A stretch of 64,000 bases of DNA from CGIF01 sp031674855 (GCA_031674855.1 CP125275.1:248001-312000); one strand, 5' to 3'. Counted from the first letter of the stretch, positions 39,046 through 52,143 are shown. Notes: a model not told the origin generated them from the letters alone. Made by a program: numbers and translations.

Positions 39046-41151
39046 TTGAATAAAATAAATTCCCAAAAAAGAAAAAGCGAAGAGATTAAGTCCTTTTCTC
39101 CAAATAAAAAAAGAAAAACATTTGCTGAAAGAAGATGTGAACGGTGTCGAGACATATTTGCCAACTTAGACAATTACATCGATAAAACTGATCCTCTTTA
39201 TTTTCGCTTATACGGTTGAACCAAAGAATATCATCAAACTTGCTGGAATAAAATAGAAGCACAACAAGCCGAGAACGAGAAAAAGTGTCGCGAAGAACAA
39301 GCTCGAATAATTGCTAATTTCCAAGCCAAAGGAATGAGTTCTGAACAACAAGCTCAGATGGAAAATGAGGAAGATACTATTGACTTAGAGGAATATTCTT
39401 ATCCTCATGAAAGCGAAGTTAAAGAAAATGATTTAATTTATTGAAAAGAACATCAAGCTCAGAATAAGGAGAATAACAAAACTCTAACTAGTTTGATTAT
39501 TAAGCCAAATAAATATCGTTTTGAAAGCAATAGTCTAACTATTGATGGAGAATATTATCTTAACTTAAAGATTTTATACGCTTGTGGTTTAGGCTTAGGA
39601 AGTATTAACTTATCAAACATACCTAAATTAGAAGCTCTTAGTTTAATCAACAACTTATTAAAAAAAGTTGGTGGTTTAGAAAATTTGACTAACTTAGTTA
39701 GTTTAACTCTTGCTAAAAATTGTCTTCAATCTCTTGATTTTAGGAAAAATGTTAACTTGAAATCTTTGATTGTTAATAATAACAGCATCTCTAGTAGTAA
39801 ACCAAGAATTTGAGTTAAGGTTATAGATTGTTCAGGATTAAAGGACTTGGAATACCTAGATTGCAGTTTTAATCTTCTTCATGAAATAAAAATTGAAGGT
39901 TGTGAAAATCTAAAAACATTGGATGCCGATGGCAACTCCTTTAATAATTTAAATTTTCCTTATCTGCCTAACCTTGAAAATCTTTCTCTGCTTAGCAATG
40001 GGTATGGAAAAACTAAAAATAAGACTTTAACTCTTCAATCTCCTAATTTGAAATTTTTAGTTATAAGAGGTTCTAATATAAAGAAAGTTGTTCACAAATT
40101 AGGTTTAAACAAAGAATTACAAGTTATCGATGATGAAACCTACGAACGACTTTACAATTCCACCGAAGAAGCAATCCAAGGCTGAGAAAGAGAAGTTGAT
40201 CAAACCATTACTAATTCAAATTTAGATGAAAGTATTCGAAATTTATTCGGCGATACTCACATCGATCACGAGAAAGAAAAAAAAAACCGAGAAGAAGCGA
40301 GAAAAGATGCCAAGAATATTCCGCTCTGCTCTTATCCTTTACCAACTAACAAAAAAGGAGTTAAAGAAATAAGTATCCCACATAAGGGATTAACGGGCAG
40401 AATAGAATTTAAAGACTATCCTGACCTAGAACATATTAATGTCGGCAATAACGACCTGCAAGCCATAGAAATTGACAACTGCCCTGAATTATGATGATTA
40501 ATTTACTCTCACAACGACTTAATCGAACCGGAAGCCAAGATTAGTCGTTGCCCTAAATTAACAGATGAACATATCAATAAAGAACATTGTCAAGGCGGGT
40601 GAGAACGACCTGAGTTAACCGAAGAAGAGCGAAAAAAATGAGATGAGCAAATGAACGAGAAGTGAGAAAGAGAAAGAGAAAGAGAAAGAGAAAGAGAAAA
40701 GATCTGTCAGCAAGCAAAAGCTTTATTAGATAAGCTTGAACAAGGAGAAAACAACGCCTTTGCAGAATTTATCAATACTTATCGGAGAGTGAAAAACTTT
40801 GAACCTATTTTTGACTCTTTAAATAAAGAGAGTCAAGAACAATTTAAAAAGACTTTTGTCCCTAAATTAGAAGAAAAACTTAAGGAGCTAATTGATAATT
40901 TTTCCAAGGAAAAACAAGGCGAATTCCTAACCGAAGTTGATAAGTTAATGCCTTTTAAAGTTTATTTTATTGAGGAAAGTAAGCAAAGATTGGAAAAATT
41001 ATTGAAATCATTAGTAGAAATCAATTCAGAAGCCACTTCCTCTAATTATAAATCATTAATGATTAGTTGCGGTATTTTATCACTCTTATTAATAACTTCG
41101 CTTTTTTATTACTGAATTAAGCAAATCAAGCATAAAAACAAGAAAAAGTAA
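39046..41151 (+). CDS. LRR protein with zinc-finger-like N-terminus and membrane anchor
   Basis: The protein has 701 residues from TTG 39046; there is no ATG in frame after the TAG at 38992. Near ~27-70 it has RRCERCRDIFANLDNY and later HQTCWNK, a possible zinc site. A Gln/Glu-rich helix leads to LRRs (~150-380: LEALSLINNLLKKVGGL, MEYLDCSFNLLHEIKI) and a second LRR block (~450-510). An Arg-Glu repeat and coil follow, and the end is one membrane span (LMISCGILSLLLITSLFYY) with a basic tail. Domain order matches the 11903 protein (LRR, linker, anchor), so both are tail-anchored LRR proteins. Confidence 0.8.
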
Positions 41152-41261
41152 AAATGAGAGATATTTTTGCTGTTATTCTTGACAGGCAAAAATCTCCTGC
41201 CAGAAGTCTCATCTCCTAATTTTTACTAATTTTAAATGCTTGGAATTCTTTATAAAAAATC

Positions 41262-41299
41262 TTGACAATAAATAGTTATTGTTAAAAATAAATTATATT
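41262..41299 (+). promoter_or_regulatory. Promoter-like region of the HIT gene
   Basis: TTGACA at 41262-41267 matches a -35 box. AT-rich candidates for -10 follow (TTAAAA at ~41282, TATATT at 41294, ends 7 nt before the ATG). acaataa and ttattgt, flanking 4 nt, form an inverted repeat overlapping the -35 spacer. Confidence 0.45.
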
Positions 41300-41305
41300 C
41301 ATGCT

Positions 41306-42193
41306 ATGAAAAATCAGCCACATCACCAAGAATGTCCTTTTTGTCAATGAGTACAAAACAAACCAGAATATGCTATTGAAGAAAACGAAAGTTTTCTCTC
41401 TCTAACTAATATTTCTCCTGACACCGAAGGACATGTTTTGATAATTACTAAGGAGTCAAGAACTAACATTTCAGAATTAACTTTACAAGAATGAGAAAGT
41501 TTTCTGAAAATTTTGCAAAGCACAATTAATAAGTTAAATATAGTGCTTGGTCCCCAAGGATTCAATATTTATAGTAACTCGGGAGCAGAAGGAGCTGCTC
41601 GCCAAGCAGTATTTCATTTTCACTTTCATATCACTCCTGAATGAAAAGGAAATCGCGGAGTTGGTTACTTGCGAAAACCTTGATTTATTCCTTCTGTTGA
41701 AAAATATCAAGAAATTAACGAAGTTTTACGAACTAAAAAAGGGATCATTGAGGAGAATGATCGTGCTATTTCCCAATTAATAGAACGTGAACAGGCTTCG
41801 GATTATGGACATATAATCATTAGTAGCAAGAATTTGAAAAACAATGATATCAATGAGGTCGATAAAGAAACCTGAAAGCAAATAGGTCAATTATTGCAAG
41901 AAAGCATAGCAAGAATTGAAAAAAATCTTGACCTTAGTAGCTTCCGAACTATTTTTTTTCTAGGTGAGATTGGCGGTATAAAAGAACGAAGTAATCAATT
42001 ACAAATTCATCTCATTCCTCGTTATAAACCACAAGGTCATGCTGCTAAGGAAGTTATCCCTATTCCATCTGAGGTGTTAGAGTTAGCTGAGGAGTTAAGG
42101 AAAATAAATGATAAGCAAATTAAATTTCAAGAACAGGAAGAGTGCCAACAAGAGTTAGTTTCTGTAACAGAAAATATAGATTATAAAAATTAA
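41306..42193 (+). CDS. Tandem HIT-domain protein
   Basis: The protein has 295 residues. The N-terminal Cys pair (ECPFCQWVQ) is typical of GalT/HIT proteins. The first HIT domain ends in FHFHFHITPEW, containing the H-x-H-x-H signature. A second, degenerate domain (~160-260) has GEIGGI and LQIHLIPRYKPQ in place of the signature. HIT proteins hydrolyse or transfer nucleotides. Two tandem domains, one inactive-looking, recall GalT-like enzymes. A shadow frame at 41547 should be ignored. It stands alone between two LRR effector genes and has its own promoter-like region. Confidence 0.8.
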
Positions 42194-42317
42194 AGGATAA
42201 TTATATATTTTGCAAATCAAAATATTAAGTTTAATAATCTTTTTTCTCTCCAAATTCTAAATTCTGAATTGTTTTAATAAAGGCAAGTAATTTTTGCGAA
42301 AAGGGTAAAAAAGATAT

Positions 42318-45284
42318 ATGGTAAAAGCTCAAGACTGGCTAGAACAAAATTATCCTAGAAAAATAAGAAATAATATTTCTAACTTGGATATTAGTAATAG
42401 AAATTTAGAAGGCGATTTGATAGTAGAAAGATTTTATAACTTAAAATCCTTTTCTTGTCCGTATAATAAAATATCTAGCATTTCAATAAGAGATTGTAAA
42501 GATATTGAAATAATTGATTGTGGTTTCAATCTTCTCAAAGAAATAGAATTACCTGATTCTAATAAAATTAGAGTTTTGATGTTACACAATAATAATCTCT
42601 CAAGAAGAAGTTTATCACTTTTTGGTTCATTTATTAATTTGGAAACATTGAGAGTAGGAAATGAGTTGCCTAAAGAGAAAAATAATGATTTTTTCGGTTC
42701 TTTGAGATATTTAAGATATTTGAAAAATTTAAAGAGATTAGACATTCAATCTACTAATATTGACTCGGGATTAGAATATTTGCCAGAAAACATCGAAGAA
42801 ATCTGATGTTCTTTGAGAGGTGATTATTCAAAAGGAGTAAAGAGAATTTTTGACAGCCTCAGAATTTTCCCTAAGGTAGTGAACGGGATTGATTCAGCAG
42901 TAGAAATATTTGATTATAAATTATGAAGAGAAAATAATAAAGAATTAGTTGATAAAGCAAAAAGTGAATTTTCAGCCCAATATTGGTTAGATAAAAAATA
43001 CCCAGTTGGAAGAAGAAATTCAATAACCGAAATAAACCTAAGAGATTATGATGATGGTTTAGATGAAGAAAAATTATTAGAAGGATCTTTAGTAATTGAA
43101 AACTTTCCCAATTTGAAAAAAGTTAACCTTTCATGAAATAATTTATCTTCTTTAAAATTTATTAATTGTCCTAATATCGAAGAAATTAATTGTTCTCATA
43201 GTGGTATTGTTGATTTGTCTTTTGCTCAAAATCTTAATAAGTTGACTAAGTTGCAGACTACAATCGAAAGGGGAATAACTGGATTAGAATATTTACCTTT
43301 GAGTTTAAGAGAATTCCATTGCAATGATGGAAAAATTAGAGAAGAATTAGCTTATTATGGCAACAATCTTGCTTTATGACAAGCCGCTCATCCTAATTTA
43401 TTGGAAAGAATTGGTAAAAAAGTTTCTTCTAGTAATTATAATTATTCTAAATCTAAATTGTTAACAGTTATTAATCTTCCTAACTACTTAGAGGAGAATA
43501 TATCAAAAAACAAGAATGAAAAAACCGAAGTTAATTATAATTTATCTAATTTAAATTTCAGCAAATTTCTTTTGCGAGATAATAATCCTTTTTCTTGAGA
43601 AATATCTCAATTTTCTTCTAGCAAAGAACTCCCTACTCGTCTTTACAACATTACCAAAGGCAAAAATAAACAACAAATTAACGACAGACAAACTTTAAAT
43701 CAAGATGTTGAATTAACTATTCCTAAAAGCGGTGAATCATTCGTAGTCAATCCTCATATTCAACGCTACGTAGGTATGTCCTACGTTTGTGGCACTCTCA
43801 AAAGCGAAGGTGAAATCTACGCTAATGCTCGTAAAGCATTGAATAAAGTGATGTCGGCTTTAGAGTTAATAAATCAAGGTAAATCTGAAGAACAGATTAA
43901 TCATGTGTGGATAGACCAATTATGTATTCTACAGGAGGGAGAAATTGGGCGTAAGGATAAAAAAAATGAAATTCCAAAAATGAGGAATTATTACAATAAT
44001 TCATTATCTACTTTAGTTGCTATTGATGAAGAAATAGGCAGATTAGATGAAAATGACAAGATTTTAATGACAAAGACTATTATAAGCAAAATAGTTGATT
44101 CTCAGTGATTCACTAGATCTTGATGTTTTCAGGAAGGCTTATTAAGTAAACAAATTATCTTTATGTTTGATGATTTTTTAGTTGATGGTCGAGTATTAGC
44201 TAATTATTGAGGAAGTTTTGGTCAAGGATATTCTTTTGCCACAAACTTAATATCTACTTATATTACACCGTTAGGATGAAGTCACATTTATAATCCAGAT
44301 CATTTAAAAGAAAATATAAGATTAAGTATCGGTCAATCTCTTCACGGTGTAGCTAATCGACAACAAACAGTATCAATTGATGGAATTTATTCTATTTTAG
44401 GTCTGCTTCCTTATGAAATTGAAGCCGAAAAAGTTAGATATCAACCTCGATTTTGTCCCGAGTGTCCAGAGAAAAAAGAGACTGAAGATTGTTGTCATGA
44501 TGAAGAAAAAAAAACATGGCACTTTTATACTAAGGAAGAACTAAAAGATGCTTTGTTAGAGGTCGTCAACGCAGCTGAAGAAAAAGGTTTTTTTAATGAA
44601 CAGTTAAGTTGATCTGGTTCAAGAAATTGTAATGGGGACAAGCTATGATGGGTACCAGAAGTAAATAAAGATGGGTCAACTAGCGTTGAGGGATTGATAA
44701 AATCTTCCTCTTATCAACAGAACGGATTAAAGGTAAACGAAAACAGCGTAAATTTACGGGGTAGGAAATCAATTTCTGATAATGCAGTTTTGGTTAGGAT
44801 ATTTAGAGAAAACGATGATGAAGATTCTCTTAATATCTCAATGCCTCTAGAAGAATCAGAAGCAGTTAAAATGTATGAAAGTTGTGGTTTCAAAGATGAC
44901 TTTCCAGTATTGGTTGATATGAAAAATAAAGTATCTATTGAAGGTAAAGAAGCTATTGAGGCTTATCAAAATCAGTTAACTAACCTTGAACTAAAGAAAA
45001 ATCAAGAAAAAGCATTGAATATTAATTCAGAAAGAGAGATCAGAAATTTTTGAGCGAATTTAGAAGTATGCCCGAAAAGATATGAGAAGGGGAAAAAAGT
45101 GGTGCAAACTTTTGATAACAAAATAATTTATTCATCAGAGAAAAAATATTATGTTTTTGATGATAATATAGCTAAACAAATAATAAATAGAAAAAACAAA
45201 AACGAATGAGAGTATCTAATTGAAAATGTTGCTGAAGAATCAGAAAGTCAATTAGAAAATAAAGTCGAATTTTCTGCTATTTAG
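42318..45284 (+). CDS. Double-headed LRR protein with HET domain
   Basis: The protein has 988 residues. Two complete heads occur in tandem: AQDWLEQNYPRKIRNN (~5) and AQYWLDKKYPVGRRNS (~220), each followed by an LRR block. The HET domain begins ~485 (YVGMSYVCG), continues VWIDQLCILQEG (~531), WFTRSWCFQEGLLSKQ and SIDGIYSILGLLPY, all matching fungal heterokaryon-incompatibility blocks. Inside it is a Cys cluster (CPECPEKKETEDCC), shared with the 58770-61346 protein. In fungi the HET domain triggers cell death. The C-terminal stretch ~790-988 is acidic and of unknown fold. Its stop codon (TAG 45282-45284) falls inside a parA remnant. Confidence 0.9.
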
Positions 45285-45607
45285 CAATTATCCCGCTATT
45301 ATGTTCCGCTAATGATTTATGAGCCTTAACCAAGATTGTTGATACCATAAAAGATGCCAAAAGACATAACAAAATTTTAAAAGAAAGAATTCTAGTCAAT
45401 CAATACAAACCCAAAGAAAATTTAACAGCTGGTATTTTAGCCGCCGTAGAAGATTTTGGAACAATTATTCTATTTTCCAAATTAGGCTCTAGGATTGCTT
45501 TTAAAGAAAGTGCAGCTCACGGCACAACCGTTTATAACTTAAAAGATAAAAAAGCAATTGGAGAAGTAGACAGTCTAACTAAAGAAATAATCAACTTGAC
45601 TAAATAA
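45281..45607 (+). pseudogene. C-terminal remnant of a ParA ATPase
   Basis: An open frame with no start begins within the last codons of the HET gene and reads YLAIIPLLCSANDLWALTKI, then RILVNQYKPKENLTAGIL, SKLGSRIAFKESAAHGTT and ends KEIINLTK. This is the second half of a plasmid ParA (the 'P-s-x-x-D-L' and 'G-x-x-x-F-K-E-S' regions). Walker A is missing. The HET gene was therefore joined onto, or inserted into, a parA gene. Confidence 0.75.
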
Positions 45608-45611
45608 AAAT

Positions 45612-45932
45612 ATAAAAGAGAAGAAAAATTACTCAAACCTAGTTAATAACATCACTAGAGAAAGAGAGGAAATCGCCAAAGATCGAAAAAATTTTCAAGA
45701 AGTCGAAGGAGTTTTATCAAGAAAATACAAAATAAAAAGACCTCCTTACGTAAGAGAAGTAATTTCAGTCACTGAAGAAGAAGTCGATTTGGCAAAAGAA
45801 ATCAGAGGTCGAATGGTACAATATGATCCACTCAAAATTCCTACTAAAAGTGGAATTTACCGAGCTGGTTTGCACATTTTAAATCAACTAAATACTCAAG
45901 AAATCTCCGAAATTATCAAGACTTTGAGTTAG
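45612..45932 (+). CDS. Partition partner protein of the broken ParA
   Basis: The frame has about 106 residues from ATA 45612; no ATG is present. It reads KNYSNLVNNITREREEIAKD, then KIKRPPYVREVISVTEEEVD and KIPTKSGIYRAGLHILNQL, ending at TAG 45930-45932. It directly follows the parA remnant, with 4 nt between, so it is the second gene of a partition cassette. The C-terminus resembles a small helical DNA-binding region. With ParA broken it is probably non-functional or serves another ParA. Confidence 0.5.
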   Translation: MKEKKNYSNLVNNITREREEIAKDRKNFQEVEGVLSRKYKIKRPPYVREVISVTEEEVDLAKEIRGRMVQYDPLKIPTKSGIYRAGLHILNQLNTQEISEIIKTLS

Positions 45933-46069
45933 TTATAAAAAAATTATACACTCATAAGTTATTAAGTTATGTTTCATCAATGCTAAAAAACAAACCATTA
46001 AAATGATATTAACAGTTAAAGCATGTTTGCAAATAGTGCTTAATTTAGGGAGTAATTAGAAAAAACTCT

Positions 46070-46189
46070 ATGCAATCAACCGAAACTTTTCAAGAACTAC
46101 AAGAAGCATATGAAAAATTTTTCGAAAGGAAATTATCTTGGATTGACAGAATAACTAAAGATAGTTTGTCAAAAAAAAAGGGGGGATAG
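46070..46189 (+). CDS. Short acidic ORF upstream of the giant HET gene
   Basis: A 39-residue frame (MQSTETFQELQEAYEKFFER, then SWIDRITKDSLSKKKGG) with TAG at 46187. It could be the N-terminus of a lost protein or a small peptide gene. It lies 67 nt upstream of the giant HET gene on the same strand. Confidence 0.35.
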   Translation: MQSTETFQELQEAYEKFFERKLSWIDRITKDSLSKKKGG

Positions 46190-46256
46190 AGTAATTAATT
46201 CCAAATGAGCACCCAATAAAAAAGAGATTACGAAGAAGAGACAATAAATAAAAAAT

Positions 46257-49200
46257 ATGTTTAATCAAAAAAAAATCAAACTAAAAGGTAACTTTTATTT
46301 TTATAATGGAGATATTATTAAAATTGAAGGCAAATATCCCTTATCATTAAAATTAGAAATTACTGCTAATGCTGATAATAAGTGAGCATGACGAAAGTAT
46401 AACCAACTATCCGTTCCTACTAACGCTGCAGAAGATTTATGAAAAAAACTCGATGACCAAATTAAACCACTTGATGATAAGGCAAGTATTACTATCCTTA
46501 CTGATGCTTTAGATTTACCAGAAGTTAATATGGAGGAAAAAGACACCAAACTAACCATTTTAACTAACTTAAAAGCCGCTTATAGTGATGATAGAGCTAC
46601 TGAGGCTCAAGCAAAAGCGTGAATTAATTATAACGATGATGTCACCGCGGCTATTGAAAGTTTAACACCATCGGTAGTTGATACAGAATTAGTTAATAAA
46701 ATTATTGGGGCAAATAATGCTACTGAAATTGGAGCAGTAGGATTAATAGGATTAATTGATGAGGTTAAAGAACGCTTAATTGCGTTAAAAATTTTACGCA
46801 ATCAAGTAATACAAGGAAAAGCAATTATTAATTTAGAAACTGCAAGTCGCACCAATATTGAAAAGATCCGTGATAATTTAACATTTTTTCGGAATCAAAA
46901 CAGAACGAGGGATGATGGCACTGATGGTGGTAATAAAGGTTGAGCATGACGAAAGTATAACCAACTATCCAATCCTGCCGATGATGCCGAAGCAGGATGA
47001 AAAAGATTGGACGACCGAATTAAAGATATCAATATGTCAGTAACTACTTATCGTGCTGACTTTGAGAATGCCGTCACTGCTGATTGTACTACTCGTGATG
47101 AAGCAGATGCTTGACGTGCTAACCGTAAAGCGAGTAACGGAACTAATGCCGGTAATGCTTATAATAATGGTTACACTCATAATGAACCAAATATTGTAGA
47201 ATTTGATGCAGAAATTAATGACCCTACTAATTCAGATCCCATTGCTCCTAAAATACCAAATCCTTTACAAGGACAATATAATCCAACTGCTACTGATAAT
47301 AATTTAGGAATTAATTGTTTTCCTTACCAAGTAACCAAAACTAATGCGGATATAATTAATGGGCGGGAAACTACTTTTGACCAATTACAAGGTTATCTTG
47401 ATGGCGGAACTACTTATCAGAATGATGCCACCGAACTAATGGCACAAAAAGCTATTGCTTTGCGGTGAAAAGATAGTACTGATCCTGAGACTCTTCTTGT
47501 TGAATGACCACCCACTGATGAAGTAGGAGCTTTGACTACTGCTAGTATTAACACAATTATTGGGGCTACCAATGCTGAAGAGGTAGAGATCGCTCACATT
47601 AATGCAATTAATATTTCTGATACGGCATTGGCAAAAGTTTCTGATTCTTCTCTAGTTAATCTTATCAAAAAAATTACCAAAGCACTTTCTAACAAGGTGG
47701 AGAAAATTGATATTAGTGATGTTTCAGCAGATGACCAAGTCAAATTAGAACGCTTAAAAACTTTACGCATAATTGTATTGAAAGGCGAGAGTATGTTGAA
47801 AAATACTAAAACTTCTCTTAACCAGTTAATAGCGGTTCGTACTGCATTAAATGATCCGTTCCGTAACGAGGATTTAATTGTTTCTGATACTAACGATAAA
47901 ATAATTAGGTTAAAAAAACTCGACAAAAGTCTGCTAGAAAAATTCGAGTTAAAAAAAACATTAAATTATCCAACTGAACTAGAGTGTGTTTCATATTATA
48001 TCAAAAGAAGCAATGATGGAAAAATCAGTTTTCAGACAAATGATAATCGATACCTAGCAATAAAAGATAAAGAATTTTTATTATTATCAGGGGAAGAGTT
48101 ATCACCAGAAGAAAAATGATTGACTGTTATCAGAGACAAGAAAAAACGTAATCATAAAAAAATATTGAAGAATTATATTGATAAAAAAGACAAAGTTAAA
48201 CCTGAATTCGGATGAGAGATAGAAAAGTATGAGATAGGGAGTGAAAGAAATATAAAGCTAAAGCATAGAATAAACGAAATACAAACCAAGCCCGAAGCTC
48301 GTCTTTGATTAGCAAATTTGGTAAGTTTGCTTTGTGATGGTAAAAAAGTTCGTTTTACCTTAACTTCAGCAAAAAAAGTAGAAGTATTCATTGAGAACGA
48401 TAAAAAAGATGAAAACTTTCCTCATATCATGATTTCAGAAGATACCAAAAAACAATATTTCAGAGGGAATAAAAAAATTGTTCAGGGAATAATATTTAAG
48501 GAGGATGAAAAATATGAACTTCTTAAATTAGAAGAAGAATACGAGAATGAAGAAGAACTTCACAAAGATACTCGTCTTATTATGTGAAAGGCGCTATCTA
48601 AAAGTAAAATAAGTAAAAAGGTTAATGTTGGTGTGGGTAATATAATAGATAAAGTTTTGAAAGAGAAAAGCAAAGTTTTGTCTAGTAATGTTAAAAGGAG
48701 CGATAAAAAACGGCTTAAATATAACGGATTCTTAGTTTTGGCCAACTTACTTGATAATTGGGATTTATATCCATTAGGTAGTGCGGATGCTCTACCGAAT
48801 CGTAATGATATTATAACTGCTTTTTCTTATTCTTTAATATACGAACCACAAATAATAGAAAAATGAAGAGATGAGTTTAAAAGAATTCGTGATGAACTTG
48901 AAATTAAAAGTTCTGAACTAAGCATAAATGAGTTATCAAATGATAATGAGAAAAAAGAACAAATTATAACAAAATGGTTTGAGGCAGAAAAAAATAATAT
49001 TGACAAAAATAGTGCTGAAAAGAAGTTAGAAAACAAAAGAAAATCATTAAATTGAAATTTATCTAAGAACAATGAAGATGAAGAAAGTTTAAAAAAACTT
49101 TTTAAGAAAGATTATAGTTCTATTTCCAAATTTGACCAATTAAAGGTTGCTCAAAAAGAGCTAGAAAATTTCCGAAAAGCAGATGAAAATTCTCCTAATA

Positions 49201-52049
49201 AACAGCGTGCTTGGCAACTACACAACAACAAAGCTGAAAAACTTTATAACGAAATAAAAGAAAAGAACTCTACTTTCAATAGACTTCAAAACATTAGTCT
49301 CTATGGTACTGATAACGCTGAACTTTATATGATATATATCAAGGCAATCAAAGAAGAAATACCTAATTACATTGAAAAAGTGAAAGAAGAAATGGGAACT
49401 AGGTTTATTACCTTTAACAAAAAATTTAAAGAAGAAAATGATGAAAGTTTTGGTGATTATGTAGTAAAAAAAATCACTGACTCAGAAGATTTTTATTCTC
49501 ATCCTGACTGAGTATGAAGAGAAATAGAAAATGCTAAGGAAGGAATTCAACGAAAAACTTTAGATATTGCTCCTACTGTACCACCAGGATTAGAAAGAAA
49601 TAAGGATACAGCTCTTGCTGGTCACTTATGTGAGTTATGGAAGGAATGTGAAGATCACTTAAATAAAGAAGAAAGGAAGAAAAAAATCGAGGAAAAATTA
49701 AGAGAATTAGCAACTTTTTTAGAACACCATAAAGATGAAATAGAAGAAGTTTTTGAAGATATTATTGAATCTTTATGGTATGGTAAGGGTGAAGATGATA
49801 AAAAAACTAGATACGATTGAATCAAAGAAAAATTAAATGAAAAATTAACTGTTGAAATTGAAGAAACGTTAAAGCTCTATAAATACAATAAAGAAAAAAT
49901 ATTGTATAAAAATAATGATTTCTCATCAGAAGAATCAAAAGATAATTGACAAATACCAAGAGAATTACCAATTAAACTTTTTAACGTTAAAAAATATTCT
50001 GATAAAAAGCAAAAGGAAAATGTAAATTCTTTTAAGGAAGATTTTAAAAATGGAGGGAAAAATGATAAAGGAAAAAACATAGAAAAAACAAGAGTTATTT
50101 ATGTAGAAGCCGAAAAAGATATTAAGAAAAATAATGAAAAAAATCCTAAGTATGCTACTCTCTCTTATGTATGCGGTGACGAACCTCTCCAAGAACAAAA
50201 ATATATGTCTACCAAAGCTAAAAAAAGTTTAGCTAGAGCTATTGGAGCTTGCAAGTTTTTAGGAATAGATTACTTATGAGTAGATAAACTTTGTGTTAAT
50301 CAAGAAGATAATGATGAGAAAGCTCAAGAGATCCGTAAATTTTTTCAATATTATGATAATGCTGCGGTAACTTTGGTATCAATTGGAAGAAAACTTAAAA
50401 ATGAAGAAGATTTTCTACCATCTTTTCCAGAAATACTAAGAAAAATAGTTAATTCTCGGTGATTTAAGCGTTCTTGAACTTACCAAGAAGGGTGACTATC
50501 TAAGCAGACTATTTTTATGTTTGACGACTACTTAGTAGACGGTCAGGCCATTGCCCAAACTTGAGTATTAGAACAACCATTATATACCAAATATGCCAGA
50601 TACAACAGTTTGGAAGAAGAAGCTAAAGGTTTAAAAAAAATTGCTACTCCAGTTGGTTGAGTTCATTATAAAGATGGTTACGATGAAGATGATAGATTAA
50701 AAATTAGTTTAGGACAAGCACTTAAAGAAGTAAAATCTAGAGAAAGACTTCATTCTGTTGATGGTATTTATACTTTATTAGGTTTATTACCTTATGGTGA
50801 AAAAGTAAACACAAGCAAATATTATAAGGGAGTTGGAAAGTATTATGATAAGTTATTAAGTTCAGCATTATCAGACATAATAAAAACAGCTATGAAAAAT
50901 GGTTATTGTGGTGATTTTTTTGGCTGACATGGTTCTGGAAATAATTGATTGCCAAAAATAGAAAATAAAAAAAACGGTTCAACTTCCTCAAAAGGAGGAT
51001 TAACTGTTATATGTAAATGCCCAAATAATTCTCAAAAAGTTCATAATTGTAAATATGTAAAAATCACTAATAAGGGTATCGAAATAAAGGCTTCACGATA
51101 TATTGTAGCTGTAAATGAAGATGAAAGGTCAATTGGAATAGAGAGTAGCAAGGGATTTTTGATTGAAGGTGGTTTACATAAAAGAAGAGTGTCAATAGAT
51201 TACAATAAGGTGTCAATAACTGGTTCAAAAGAAACACTTGATAAGATAAAAGGAGGTAATATATTGTTAATTCTTGATAAAAATCAATGAGAAAGCGAAA
51301 GTCCTTTTGCTATTTTAGTATCAGAAAAAGATGAAACTTATCAACGAGAAGGAATAGTAGGATTTTACGGAAAAGCCGAATTTGACAAATTGAAAAAGAA
51401 GACTTCAGAAGATATTATTATCCAAGCTGAATTAATTGAAATAGATGAAATAGAAATGATAGAAAAAGATATTGAATATGAGAAAGATGGAGGAAAATTG
51501 GCTGATGGAGAATACTGAGATGAAATAATTAAGAAAAAAAATATTGAAGAGGAAGTAAAAAAAAAGTTACAAGGTTTTCGCAGAGAGAAATTAGAAAGAC
51601 AAGAATTCATTAAAGATAAAAAGAAGAGTGAATCGGAAAAAGAAAATGATTTTAGCGGTTCAAAATCTACTGCTGATGATTCAGAAGAAGTTTCAATTGC
51701 AAAAGAAACAGAAAGCATAAAAAATTTATCTTCTCAGGGGGAGAAAGCTCTAAAAATTGACTGTGATAGTTATAAGCAAATTACTAAACAGTTAAAAACT
51801 TCTGATAGTGATATTAACTTTTGAAAAAAAGATTGGGATACTTTTCGAGAAAAAGTTGAAATAGAAAAATTAGAAGAACTAAAAAAATTAAACAACAATT
51901 TGATGTTGAGAAATATTATTGAATTAAACAAAACTCATTCAGAAGAAGACTGACAAACTGATATTTTAAAAGATTTCATAGAAAAACATTCTGGAAAGGA
52001 TGCCTTACAGGAAGCGTTGCAAGAAATAATTACACATTACAAAAAATAA
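46257..52049 (+). CDS. Giant HET-domain protein (1930 residues)
   Basis: The largest gene here. The N-terminal ~500 residues contain at least two copies of the motif WAWRKYNQLS...W-K-x-LDD, and many Ala/Asp/Asn and Trp residues encoded by TGA. It has no LRR head. A long helical middle (~500-1280) has coiled coils. The HET domain starts ~1300 (YATLSYVCGDEPL), with LWVDKLCVNQEDND (~1345), NSRWFKRSWTYQEGWLSKQT, and HSVDGIYTLLGLLPYG. Those are all the fungal HET blocks. The end is Glu/Lys-rich. It is probably an effector that acts on host pathways controlling cell death. The sister proteins at 42318 and 58770 share the HET part only. Confidence 0.85.
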
Positions 52050-52143
52050 AAATCTTGATAGAATAACTAATAAGATATTTAAAAAACGTTGAACAATTTT
52101 TTATAATAACTAAAGTAAGTTTTTAATTATATTAAACAAAATT

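Noticed and set aside
38841..39173. Minus-strand frames opposite the start of the 39046 LRR gene
   Set aside because: Low-complexity Leu/Ser/Phe sequence produced by antisense of the AG microsatellite and Lys-rich codons.
41547..41780. Plus-strand frame inside the HIT gene
   Set aside because: It overlaps the HxHxH coding sequence in another frame and has no protein-like features.
47594..50198. Minus-strand frames opposite the giant HET gene
   Set aside because: They are rich in Phe/Leu/Ser as expected from the antisense of Lys/Glu/Asn codons, and the plus frame carries the HET motifs.
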